Below are positions 23,374-33,954 of a stretch of DNA of 64,000 bases, in pieces. The notes under the pieces were generated by a model, which was not told the DNA's origin, made no database searches, and saw nothing but the letters and a program-made list of their open reading frames with translations. Position 1 is the first letter of the stretch. Each line of letters begins with the position of its first letter. Origin of the DNA: Gnetum montanum (lineage: Eukaryota > Streptophyta > Gnetopsida > Gnetales > Gnetaceae); the NCBI GenBank assembly GCA_015680685.1, contig MNCI01012628.1:1807063-1871062 (forward strand), read 5' to 3'. Position numbers and translations under genes: made by a program.

Positions 23374-24995
23374 TGTTGGTGATCATTTGGGATCACCAAC
23401 GTTGGGGGCCTCTGGTCTCGTGACCTTGGGAGTCATGGGAAGCAAAGGTGTCTTCAAATAAGGTTTAGGTGCTTGCTAGTCTTTGGCAACACCAAGGCCC
23501 AAATACCTCCAAATAAACTTAGTGGTTATGAAACAAACTAAATGTGAGTATGTGCTTATTATTGTAAATGTTGCAATGGTTGGGTTGTGTATCAAACTAT
23601 AATTGGTTATCATAAAAGAAATTTAGTTAACTTTGGTGAATACTGTGAGTTGTTGATGGTTCCTATTTTGTCAAGTCACTTAGTTTATATAGTCCCTATA
23701 GTACATTACTTGTAATAAATAAAATTTCATAAAAACATTTGAGCACAAATATACCTATCAAGAATTGCAAACAATAGAACTTTCAGAAAAATTTGACAAC
23801 TTCAAGATTGCAATATTAAGGAAATAAACTTTAAAAATAAAGAAGCTAGTTCAATCATCACAAAGTATCAAATATTTTCTAGATTTTCCTAAACTCAAAT
23901 AGGAAATTTCTATAAGACATTACTATTAAATTACTCAAGATGCTTTTCTACAACATTAGCTCTCATTTGGAAAACCTTAATAAAAGTCTAATATTGCACA
24001 AAAATAAAGCTTTAAAGGCAACCTAGAAAAATCCCAAAATTAAATGCCAAGCATGATACTATCTAACCCATTAGCTAATTAACTAAAAAAAATGGGGAAA
24101 AATGAACTCATAGGATTAAAAAAAAAAGTAGTTGAATTGATGTATTTAACAAGCCATGCTTTACAATCTTCAATATTCTTCTTCTAAGTATCTTCTACCC
24201 TCAAAAATTCTAATCCAATTCATTCTACTTTAAGCCTTTTTATAGTGGCTTTTAGTAGTTACAACCATCATAAAATATCAAGGTCCACTACAAGTATCTA
24301 GGGAATTAATTTATAACTTCCATAAGAAGTTGTAACTTCCATAGGAATTTATGATAAAATTTTGCAGTAGTTTGACAAGTGTTATGTCAAATGAAAATAT
24401 CTAGGAGATTTAATTGTGGTTTTATACAACATTCATGGAAAAAAAATGTCTATATATTTCCTTTTTTCAAATCATAACCTTCCTATGTGCACATGTATTA
24501 CTTTTACCCTTTTTTAAAAACTTATATAACTTCATGTTCACCATACTAATATAAATAGTTTTATTATGTTCTAATTCAAATTTTAAAGATAAGGACGAAA
24601 CACAATTTTCTCTAGTCTACTCCAAGAACAAGGTTTATTGATTGCTGCATGGTATGGGCACGAGGGTTTGTAGCTTGTTGATTCCACTTGCAATGTCAAT
24701 GATGCAACAACTCCTAGTGTCAGTGCCATTGCCGCCTCCAACGTCTTGAGGTTCATGGCTGCACAGATGTCCATCATTTATCCTCAAACTTCTTTCTTAC
24801 TCTCCAGTTTAAGGCCTTTTCATTGCTCTTCCCTCATCATTATTCATATTTTAATCATGCTCTCTATCATTACTCCTTTGAAATATTTAATTTAATTCTA
24901 ATCCACTAATCATCAATAGGAGTTAAATTGGGCAACTTAATTCTTAACATTACTTTATAGAATCTATTTTATCCAATGATGTAAATGTGACAACA
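23374..24995 (-). repeat. Element C 5' LTR
   Basis: 1,622 bp on the plus strand from TGTTGGTGATC to AATGTGACAACA, so TGTTG...CAACA ends. It is the partner of 3722-6731. The inner end holds a perfect hairpin (GTTGGTGATC, loop ATTTGG, GATCACCAAC; 23375-23400). It lacks the 1.1-kb PPR-bearing segment present in the 3' LTR. Confidence 0.85.
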
Positions 24996-27295
24996 CTAAG
25001 GCAAGATGATAAGAGTGTGAAGGACTACTACATGGATTTTTGTAAGGCTTTCTAGCATGCAAAAATTCATTGAAATGACTATGAGAAAGCATTAAACTTT
25101 CAAGGAAAACTCAAAAGGGAATATCAATAAGAGCTAACATTTATGAATTCTAAACATTAGATGAGGCATTTGAGTTAAATCTTAAGGCTATGAAGAAATT
25201 TCAAGGCTATACTATAGGTTCTAAATCTTCTAAAGGAAAGGACTCCAAAGCTTCTAAGGGTGAGAAAGAAGCCAAGGAGAAGAGAAATACCAAAGAAGAC
25301 ATAAAGGAGAAGAAAGAGAAGTCCAAGGAGGGCCAAGATTCCAAGAAGAACTACTCCAAGAAAGGGAAAGGCTAAGGAAATGGCTACACCTTCAAACTTC
25401 AATACTTTGATTATGGTGAGAAGAGACATTAATAATGAAAGTGTAAAAAGCCAAAGGTTTCTAAGAGTAAGGAACTCCAAACCTTGGAAAAGGAAGAATC
25501 CTCCAGTGAAAGTAAGTCTCATGCTCCTATGATTGAAGATGTAACTAAAATTAACTCTTGTACTTTAAAAGAAATCTGAATGTTAATCAAGAAAAGGAGA
25601 AAGATGAAAGATCTGATGAAGTCGAGATTAATGAGGAAAATAGTTCTTAAGTATCTCTTATTAAGCAAGGAAGAGCTCCATACTCAAAGGTTTCAAGAGA
25701 GGGAATTAGAAGCTTTATCAAAGGGACCAAGAGATCCTCAAAGTCTAAGATGGTGTATATTACTAATCAAGAAGAGTTGCTACCTCATAAGTCATTGGAG
25801 GTGAAAGAGCAAAGCCAAAAAATTAACAAAGATCAAGGAACTTTTTCAAGGAAGATCAAAGGTAGCAATAGAAGGCATAATACTAATTTTTTTGCAATTT
25901 TTCTATACCTTTTGGCAAGGAAAATTAGATTATAAGAAAAGTTGAGATTATTTCATGGAAAATAAGTGAGTATTTTATCCAAGGTATGTGAAAGAATGAT
26001 TACTTTGATGATGTTTTTGATGAATCTAATGATAAATCCATGGAGGAGAGTTTACCTTTTGTGCTAGTACCTTTAAAGTGGGATGAAGATCATAATGATG
26101 ATTCCTTTGAAGAAGAGAAAGCATTGGAATTAGATATTCCTATTTGGGATCTTGAACATTCAAGCTTTGATGAGATGGGAAAGGCCCATTTTGAAGATCA
26201 AGGTAAATCAAAAATGGATAAGAGAAACCATAAAGAGGTAAGTGAGTCTAAGCTTTATCTTGCAAGTGGTAGTAATATCTCTCATGTTGAAGCTAGTATG
26301 ATGGATGCTAGTTTTTCACTTTAGCTTGGTAGTAGTTTGTTCAATGGTAATGATGAGCATCATGATCATTGTGAGATTGTGATGAGATTGAGAGTCATGT
26401 TGTGACTTTTGATGATGGCTATTGGTATAGTCATTATGAAAAGGTCATCATTAATGTTGGTGAGGACATTGCTAATGATGAATTTTATTGTCTTGGCTAC
26501 GAAATGAATGAGTAGCATGAAGGAAATCTACATTGTGGTGTTGATGATGAAAGGAAGCTAAGTGGTAGTCTTCCAAACACCAAGAAGAAGAACGTGAAGA
26601 AAAGAAAAAAGAAGGGAAGAAAGGATGTTGGGTTAAGAAAGCCTGATCCTTTTCCTTTTACTTATTATTCATTTGTTGTAGGTTTGAGTCATCATCGGTA
26701 TGCAAGGAAAGCATTAAAAAGAGATACTTAGATGAAGGAATCATAGTGGGGCATGAGGACAAGCCTCCATGAGCAAGGGAATCTTAAAACCAAAATCTTA
26801 AATAATATTCATTTTCATGTTTCTAATGCATTGAGTCTTGATTATTTTACTAAGTGTGATGGCCTTGAGTTATGTGGGCATGATGCTTTCTAACTTATGA
26901 AAGGCCTTTAGGCCTAATATGTTTTTAATATTTCATCATTTAATTACAAGGAGGAACATGAAGAAACAGGGGGAAAAGTATAAATAGACTTCTTGAGCCT
27001 ACATTTTGGTTAAGAGAGTCTATGGAGTGAGTGGAAAGCTGAGAGAAGAGATTAGTAAGAGAAAGTCTTGGCTAGTTGTCTTAGTTATCATTGTTGTATA
27101 TGTGATTGCTTTGATTGAGTGTTTTGTGAAGATTGGATTGAATATTTTTTCTATTTGTAGGAGTATTTTCTTTCTTTCAACTATAAATTCTCCTTTTGAG
27201 TAAGAATAAAGCTTTTACATTTTCTTTCTTGTGCAAATTGGCTTTATTTTAGAATTGAAAGAGCTTGGATTATGGAATCCTAGGGAGTTCCTCAT
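24996..27295 (+). pseudogene. Element D gag right fragment and unidentified downstream ORFs
   Basis: After the right CTAAG copy, the gag resumed from 3721 reads RQDDKSVKDYYMDFCKAF, then YEKALNFQGKLKREYQ and LDEAFELNLKAMKKFQGY through several stops. A Lys/Ser-rich stretch follows (25190-25375) and then a decayed zinc knuckle (YFDYGEKRH...KCKKPK, about 25400-25455). Beyond it no protease, RT or integrase is seen. Instead acidic and basic frames occur: 26040-26324 (WDEDHNDDSFEEEKALELDI) and about 26410-26740 (VVTFDDGYWYSHYEKVIINV, a run of Lys, PDPFPFTYYSFVVGLSHHRY). D may be a gag-only, non-autonomous element. From 26940 to 27295 the sequence looks untranslated. The last five bases are the CTCAT target copy of the solo LTR. 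Confidence 0.6.
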
Positions 27296-27313
27296 TGATG
27301 AGACGTGACATGC

Positions 27314-27449
27314 ATAGTGCCACGATATCACGTAAGCGAAATCGCGGGCCGCCGCGATATCGCATCCCATGCAATATCGCGTACGCGATATCGCGTCTTT
27401 CCCTGCGATATCGCGTACGCGATATCACGGTCCGCCGCCATATATATAA
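27314..27449 (+). promoter_or_regulatory. Palindrome array and TATA box of the solo LTR
   Basis: Between the LTR start and the TATA box lie repeated GCGATATCGC units in CpG-rich context. A perfect 20-bp palindrome, GATATCGCGTACGCGATATC, is at 27407-27426. A second copy at 27373-27392 differs by one base. Further half-sites are at 27324-27335 and 27355-27365. TATATATAA is at 27441-27449. The arrangement repeats in more decayed form in the LTRs of A, B and F. Confidence 0.85.
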
Positions 27450-27693
27450 ATAAGAGGTGGCACTCCCTTCATTTCCCAATCTTGGCTAGAAGTAGCGAAG
27501 CTCTGGCAGTTTGAACACTCCAGAGTTAGATTAATTTCCCATGTGCCCGCAGTAGGAGTCCTAGAGTGAACGGCTCTTTATTCGAGCAACTTTGTAACCT
27601 GAACACAAGTTGTGTACGGCAATAAAGACGAACTTGATTGGATAAACCTTGCAGTACATGGTTTTATTTTATTGTTATTTATTGCTTTCCTAG

Positions 27694-27985
27694 TGCGCAC
27701 GAGTACGACTTGATTACGAGCATCTACGGATGTGTACGGCTAATCAAGGAATCGGCTGCTCGTCGCAACGCGTGAGTACGACTTGACTACGAGCATTGTG
27801 ACTGCTTGGTAACCCAGTAGCGTATTCCAGGATCTGCGCTTGGTAATCCCAGTAGTAGTCCAATGTGTACGGCTAGTTAAGGAATCGGCTACTCATCGCT
27901 AGGCTAGAACGTGTGATAAGTACGACTTGGCTACGAGCATCCACGGGTGTGTACGGCTAGCCAAGGAATCGGCTGCTTATCACAC
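27694..27985 (+). repeat. Three tandem hairpin units in U5 of the solo LTR
   Basis: Three units begin tacgactTG and end tCAAGGAATCGGCTGCT-like. Inner stems are CTTGATTA/TAATCAAG (27709-27716, 27741-27748), CTTGACTA/TAGTTAAG (27782-27789, 27874-27881) and CTTGGCTA/TAGCCAAG (27926-27933, 27958-27965). Outer stems also pair, best in unit 3 (GTGTGATAAG/CTTATCACAC, 27911-27920 and 27976-27985). Unit 2 has a longer loop that matches the same place in the F LTR. These units account for most of the extra length of this LTR. Confidence 0.8.
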
Positions 27986-28402
27986 TTAGGCTAAATAGGT
28001 GCCTCAGTACGACCACTTCGAGCACTTGCGTTACGTGTGGTGATCCCAGTAACGATTAGCGTTTGGTAGCCACAGTTGCATGGTTCAGGGTGTGTACGGT
28101 AAGTGGGAATGGATGCTAACGCTAGTTAATTTAGACTTAGGACATTAGTTAGAGTTAGTTAGTTTCTCAACCCTTTCCCTCATAGCTTAGGAGATAAACG
28201 AAAAAATACCAAAAAAATCATATACCTCAAACTTGCTTAACCATACACCGTGACACATACAAGCAAGCCTGGGAAGACAACGAACGATTAACCCCAAGTG
28301 TTTCTTGTGGTGTTAAGGCATTTAGTCTACGGAGTTCGACTGGATCGTGCATGCACGCTCGTATTCGTATGGTTGAGTGTAGGGGTACCTCGCCACTCAT
28401 CA

Positions 28403-28934
28403 CTCATCACTTTTCTTGGAAATTATTCATTGAATAGTTCTTGAAAATAATTTTCTTACACATTCAAAATCTCGTTATCTTTTATTAAAATTCTTTCATC
28501 TACCTTCTTGGTACATTTGACATGATCCATGTCTTTACATTTCTTGTTTCTAATTTCATTCATAAAATTTAGTATGTTTTATAGTTGGATGTCAAGTTCT
28601 TATTTCTAATTTTATCCCTGATGTATGACATGGTTTTACAATTGGCTACCAACATGACACCAACCCTTCTTTTTTATCCAAGCTTGGGATCAATATTGAC
28701 AAAGCTTTCATAATACCATCTTTTAGATCATTCATAAGACCATTCATTACTAAAAAAACTTTTGGATGTTCTTTATAGATCATATTTAGTGATTGAGAAG
28801 AAAGAAGTTTATAAGACCATGATGTCATTATGGAGAAAGCATTTTAGTGATTGAGAAAAAACATTTAATGACTTTTATAGTGAATATTAAAACCTTTGTT
28901 ATTTTTTAGATGGATGGATGGAAGAGGGATGGGG
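28403..28934. other. Unassigned AT-rich flank
   Basis: It starts with the right CTCAT copy. It is the continuation of the sequence that received the solo LTR, possibly element D. No convincing coding frame; the 60-residue minus-strand ORF at 28646-28828 matches nothing I know. It becomes G-rich (ggatggatggaagagggatgggg) towards the gap. Confidence 0.4.
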
Positions 28935-29076
28935 NNNNNNNNNNNNNNNNNNNNNNNNNNNNNNNNNNNNNNNNNNNNNNNNNNNNNNNNNNNNNNNNNN
29001 NNNNNNNNNNNNNNNNNNNNNNNNNNNNNNNNNNNNNNNNNNNNNNNNNNNNNNNNNNNNNNNNNNNNNNNNNNNN
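28935..29076. other. Assembly gap (142 N)
   Basis: A run of N. Both sides are G-rich and GGGG-containing (gggatgggg before, gggatggggagtaggggtgggg after), so a G-rich simple repeat probably broke the assembly. The two ORFs that span the N run are artefacts. Confidence 0.95.
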
Positions 29077-30500
29077 ACGGGTGGTGTAGGGATGGGGAGT
29101 AGGGGTGGGGAAGTGGTTGTTAAAACTTAAAATATTTTTTTAATAATATTTACCCTTGATACATATAGTCCAGTTAGAACTTTATAACTTAGTATTGCCT
29201 ATTAGAATTGAATCCATAACTTGGAGTTTCCAAATCAAAAGTCTTACCGCTAGACTAACACCTTAATATTTAATAATCAAATTCCAATGGCCATAAATAG
29301 GAACTAAATTAAAAACACATTTAGTTCAAAAAATTAAGTAGATAGATGAAATATTTTCTTAGATATGAATATTACACCTTAGTGGGAGATGAGAGAGAAT
29401 TCAAATTTAATGTTAAATATTTATTGAAAAATTAAAAAATAAACTTCTACACATAACTCACCATAAACCATTTATGTGAGCATTTTAAAAATGTCTACCA
29501 TAGAATTTATTGACACGTGTAGAAATATAAAGTATACATAGAGATAAGATTACAAATTCAATGAGACAAGAAGTTGAAAATATTTCAACTATCTATGTGT
29601 GATGAGATACATGTAATGTCTATATTGCCAAACTTCTCTTGTCAATTATACATGAGTACCCAAGTGTCTAAGTGCTAGACTATCTATCTGCAATACATGT
29701 GTGATGTCAAAGTGGAATGGAAATGGGAGTGATCACTTCTCACTTTGATAATGAGTAGTAATCAAACTGAAATGTGTAGATAGTTAAATAGTTAGATCAT
29801 GGGAAAATTGTTGAATTAGTAATGGGTGACATTAGTGATGATTTTTATGCTAGGTTTGCCTTTCTAAACTTTTGAACTTATGGACCTCAGAACTTCTTGA
29901 CTTTTGAGATGTATGTGTCTCTAAGCCTCTAAATATTTGGATCTCTAAGTTCTAGAATTATCAAACCTTTAAACTATTGAGCATCTATGCTTCTAAGTTT
30001 CTAGGTCATTGATAAAATTTAAAATTTCTATTTTAAAGAATTTACAAAAGAAAATGATAAAATTAGGATGGACAATTCGCTCCCTTTTTTGCATGAGGAA
30101 AGTGTCATAATATAGGAAAAATGGTGATATTGCAAATGATCAATAATACAACATTAGATAAATGGTAATACTAAATTAGTGAAAGAAAAGAGAGAAGAGT
30201 AAGTGCATTATGTAATTTGCTTTTACAAATTTTCCAAAGTTATAAATTAATCTAGTTGTGGTAGATAAACTCACATAAGAGTGGGGTTATATGCTACATG
30301 CACCATGGCAATGCTTTTCTACAACATGAAGTTGCTACAAAGAAGATGGAAAAAGTTATACTTATAGGAAAGAATCACACCTACAAAGGTGGATCAATAT
30401 GATTAGTCTTTTAATTTACAACCTGGAAGAAAGATTCATAGAAAAGAAAGAGTATAGAAAATACAAAGTGTAGGTTTTGCCTCTCATTTCTATAGCAAAT
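29077..30500. other. Unassigned AT-rich region left of element E
   Basis: No supported gene. Because E inserted here with CAAAT duplications (left copy 30496-30500), this stretch continues at 43587 and may be the 3' tail or LTR of the minus-strand element G. I cannot define LTR ends in it. A short motif series (cttatggacctc, ttttgagatg, tctaagtt) at 29880-30005 looks like degenerate tandem sequence. Confidence 0.4.
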
Positions 30501-31339
30501 TGATGTGTTGTGGCTAACTGGACCATGTCAATGTGAATGTGTCGACATGATCCCATCAACGAATGGTTTGATGCATCGATGCATACATGTCGACATAGTA
30601 TCTTGTCTTGCCTATATAAATGCATGCACCCATCACACTTATGACATTTGTTCATTCATAACTTAGTTGAACTCTTGTAGTTTGTTAATTTGAGAGTTAG
30701 AATATTTTTTGAGTGCCAACAGTAGGATTTGAGAAGTTCGCGAGTCTTTATTCAAGTAATACCTAGACACTTCAGTGTGAACGGTAATAAAGACGAGCTT
30801 TCTTGATAAACCTTGCAGAACTTGGACTTAGCTTAATATTTCATTATTGCATTTATTATTCATGTAATTTATGTTTATGGATTTAATTAATTGATTCATA
30901 GTTGATCATTAATGCACATAAATACAACCATCTTGAGCATACATTAAGGCTTAGTAATCCTAGTATCGCTTATGCTTGGTACCCTAGTAGCATTGCACCA
31001 TGTTCATAACATGTACGGTGGATGGAAATGGATACATATGTTAGGATTAGTTAAGACATTAATTAGTTCTTTGATTAATTACACATTTAATTACTTTATT
31101 TTCTACACTTAAGCAAATTAAATGAAAAATATAAAATGATACAAATCATATGTCTTAGTTACACTTAACCATACCATTACACCTCCTAAGTGGAACTGGA
31201 AGACAATGATCGCATCCTTGAAATTCACTGCATAGCTAATGTGTACTTAGAGAGCTAAAGCCTATGAAATTTGACCAGATCACTTAGTGAATGCTAGTGA
31301 TTCATATGGTTGGGTGTAGGGACTGCTCGCTGCTCATCA
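30501..31339 (+). repeat. Element E 5' LTR
   Basis: 839 bp, TGATGTGTTG...GCTCATCA. The U3 palindromes are of the GTCGAC/ATCGAT type. TGTCGACATG (30540-30549) and its exact reverse complement CATGTCGACA (30586-30595) flank a perfect 14-bp palindrome ATGCATCGATGCAT (30571-30584). The TATA box TATATAAA is at 30613-30620 and AATAAAG near 30786. Confidence 0.9.
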
Positions 31340-31358
31340 TTAGCATCATTACCAAGAA
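31340..31358 (+). other. Element E primer-binding site, strongly decayed
   Basis: TTAGCATCATTACCAAGAA follows the LTR. It aligns with TTGGCGCCGTTGCCGGGGA, and every difference is a G to A or C to T change. The leader from 31359 to 31487 has no other feature. Confidence 0.65.
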
Positions 31359-31487
31359 ATTTGTTTAGCTACATGTGCTATCTAGGAGTTAGTGAAATTA
31401 TCCAATGACATTGTAATGAACCTTAAAGTCAAAATCATTAAGAATAATAATAATAACAAAAGCATATTATTTTTCATAAGAACTAAC

Positions 31488-33950
31488 ATGTCTTCTTCTT
31501 GCAGGGAAGAGTCTCTGCTACTGTTCGAGAACACTTCCAATCAAAGGCAAGAAGGCCTAAAACCTCCCATGCCCCAATAATGTAAAGTGATCTATACTCA
31601 TCCAGATGAGTATGTTTCAGATTTCACCTTCATCCTACACTAGGATGAACAACTGTAGTGGAGGGACATGAAGGGTAATGTCATGTTGCCTTTCAATCAA
31701 TCAATTCCTACAATGATGCTTCACAATCTCATGAGATTGGGCATCTAGGGGCTCAATTCTGAGTATGTTGTGCAAGATCACAACTACCAGGATTATGATC
31801 CCATAGACACACAACGAAGGAAAGATTGACATATGGAGGCATGCTACAAGGCATCAAAAGGCAAGTGGCTCACAAACCCCTTATTCCTGTTACACCAAAA
31901 GGAAGGAGAGGATGCCTTCTTAGGGGGTTCTCAAAATACTAACTCTCCTCCCCTTCTCTTTGAATAAGGAGCCCTTGACTAGAATTTATAGTCAACTATA
32001 CATGTTTAGGGAAGATTGGATCCCATGACCATGGGGGCTCTAAAGAAGGGAGTCTAGGCACGAACAATAAGAAGCACCACAATAAAGATAAACATGGTGA
32101 TTGTGGCTAGGACCAAAGGACAGGAAGTGGCAGGCACAATTTTGGTGTTAGTCCTCTTTCCTCTTAACCTTAGTCATCCACATCATCTTCCTCCTCCAGA
32201 TCTAACCAAAGTCATAGAGGGAGAGACTATGATGGAGGTGACTAGGGGATAGAGATGATCACAAACCCCACTGGAATGGTAGAAACTAGGGCATGGGCAA
32301 TTAAGGAAGGCCCACCATGATGAATGAAGGGATAGCAGAGGGCATCATAGGCATCATGGTCATCATAGGAGCTATAACTATGATGAGCCTTTGCTTGCAA
32401 CTAGAAATATGTCGAACATTGTGAAGGTCATAAGGATTCCAACAAGGCATGTGAAAGATAGCTAAATTTAATGATTGAATATGAATAATATTCCTCAGTT
32501 TGAAGGGGGATACAATTCTAATCCACAGAACCATCTTCAAGCCTTTCATGATGCATGTGCCTTACAAAATGTTAAGAACAAATGGCAGAAACTAAAGTTG
32601 TTCCCTAGGACACTCATTAAGAAGGTTGAAGATTGGTACCAGTCCTTAGAATCAGGGTCAATCAAACAATGGAGTACAATGCTTGAACTCTTCAATGACA
32701 AGTATCAAACATACTCCCAAGTATCCAACTTGAGGAAGTAGATCCAAGGTTGGAAGTAAGGAACACATGAATCCTTGGATGCAACCATGGACAGATATTA
32801 CTCATTGTTGCACCGATGCCTAGGCCATGGCTTTTCTTAATGGAAGAAACTTTGCCATATCATAGATTGAATCCAAACAAAAATAAGGAGAACTCTTGCA
32901 GTCTATGCCCAAGGGAGGCTTTTAAAACTAAGAGTCCATCAAATCCAAAGGCTAATTAAGCAAGTGACCAAAGGAAAAGGTGAATTGAGGAAAAGAAAAT
33001 GTGTAGAGTACACTTGGGATCCTTCCACTCACAAAAGGGAGGTTTAGTTTTGTGACAATGAGCAGGACGCATCACTTGATGAAGTGGTGCAACGTAAGAC
33101 CTTGCCAATGTAAAAATCTCTTTCTAAAATATCAACCAAGGTGGACAAAATGTGGGACTCTTTCGATGAAAAATTCCAAACTACCCTTACAATTGCTAAT
33201 GAGTCCAAAGAGCAAGGTAGTGGTCATGATAGAATGAGAATGAAGAAAGTCGAATGTCTCCAATAGAGGGGTAATGGCAAAGCTACTACTGTTGAAGAGG
33301 TTGTGGATTCCAAAATAAATGATGATGGTGGGTGTGACATCTACCAATATGAGCATCCTAAGGGATGTTGCCCAGTTATGTCACACTTGCAATAATCTGG
33401 GATGGATGCTCTAAATCCTAGATTGGCAAGAAGGAAAGCACATAAAAGGTTGCCTTATCCTCAAGGCAACTATAGGTAGTTCCAATAACAAGCCTATTAT
33501 TCAAGTGGAGCTCCACCTCAACCTCATGAGAAGTATTAGTAGTGACGTCATCCATAGTTGTGGTGGATGCCACTTCCAAGACAGTAGTACCCTTACTAAC
33601 AACCAAATCCATGGGTACTATGTTCAATAGCCCATTTCTTTATGTGACTCTTCCAATCATGCCTCTTTCCAACATCACTACTACCCTCCTAAGTATTAAA
33701 AATCATAATTTCCAAGAGGGAAATCCCCATTTTCATATTATCCTACTCATCTTTCTACACTTATACCTCCACCCTTAACTTAGTTGCCACCTGCTCCATC
33801 CATGTAGGGTGAAATTTCAACCCAACTGCAGCAAAGAAATGCCACAAGGATTGTTAACTTACATTTGACTCCAAAGTCAAGTGGTTCAAACACTAAGCCT
33901 CTCAAAAAACCCTACTTTCAAATCAAAAGTCCTACTAAGTTCTCATAGAT
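31488..33950 (+). pseudogene. Element E gag (broken)
   Basis: The ATG at 31488 (MSSSCREESLLLFENTSN) matches the starts in A and H. It reads on to YTHPDEYVSDFTFILH and WRDMKGNVMLPFNQS. The gag core is open at 32475-32741 (NNIPQFEGGYNSNPQNHLQA, WYQSLESGSIKQWSTMLELF, NDKYQTYSQVSNLRK), and a coiled coil follows to about 33240. The zinc knuckle at 33333-33371 reads CDIYQYEHPKGCC, with the second Cys lost to Tyr. The Pro-rich linker extends to about 33950. Confidence 0.87.
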
Positions 33951-33954
33951 ACCT

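Larger units (their letters stand above)
3722..24995 (-). mobile_element. Element C: Tat-like Ty3/Gypsy retrotransposon, interrupted
   Basis: A minus-strand LTR element. Its two LTRs lie at 23374-24995 (5') and 3722-6731 (3'), flanked by perfect CTAAG duplications at 24996-25000 and 3717-3721. Terminal bases are TGTTG...CAACA (CGTTG at the left end). Reading on the minus strand the order is gag, protease, an extra RNase H, reverse transcriptase, its own RNase H, integrase, then element B (7428-17421), then a 0.7-kb 3' tail. Without B it is about 11.3 kb. The extra RNase H points to the Tat group. All genes are broken. Confidence 0.85.
27296..28402 (+). mobile_element. Solo LTR of the Athila-like superfamily
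   Basis: 1,107 bp from TGATGAGACGTG to CCACTCATCA, flanked by perfect CTCAT duplications (27291-27295 and 28403-28407) with no internal region. It probably arose by recombination between two LTRs of one element. It is far richer in CpG than its neighbours, so it is probably young or decayed slowly. U3 palindromes, TATA box (27441-27449), AATAAAG (about 27621) and an expanded U5 are all clear. Confidence 0.93.

Noticed and set aside
23183-23386. 67-residue minus-strand ORF taken as the gag start of C
   Set aside because: Its ATG lies inside the LTR and it runs through the candidate primer-binding site, so it cannot be the gag start.
27314-27430. Palindrome array as a CRISPR array or satellite
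   Set aside because: Units are short and unequally spaced with no regular spacers, and the array is tied to an LTR TATA box.
27265-27514. Three overlapping ORFs on both strands at the solo LTR promoter
   Set aside because: Open frames on both strands come from the palindromic GATATC/GCG repeats, not from coding.
28896-29130. Two ORFs spanning the N run
   Set aside because: Most of each translation is unknown residues from the gap.
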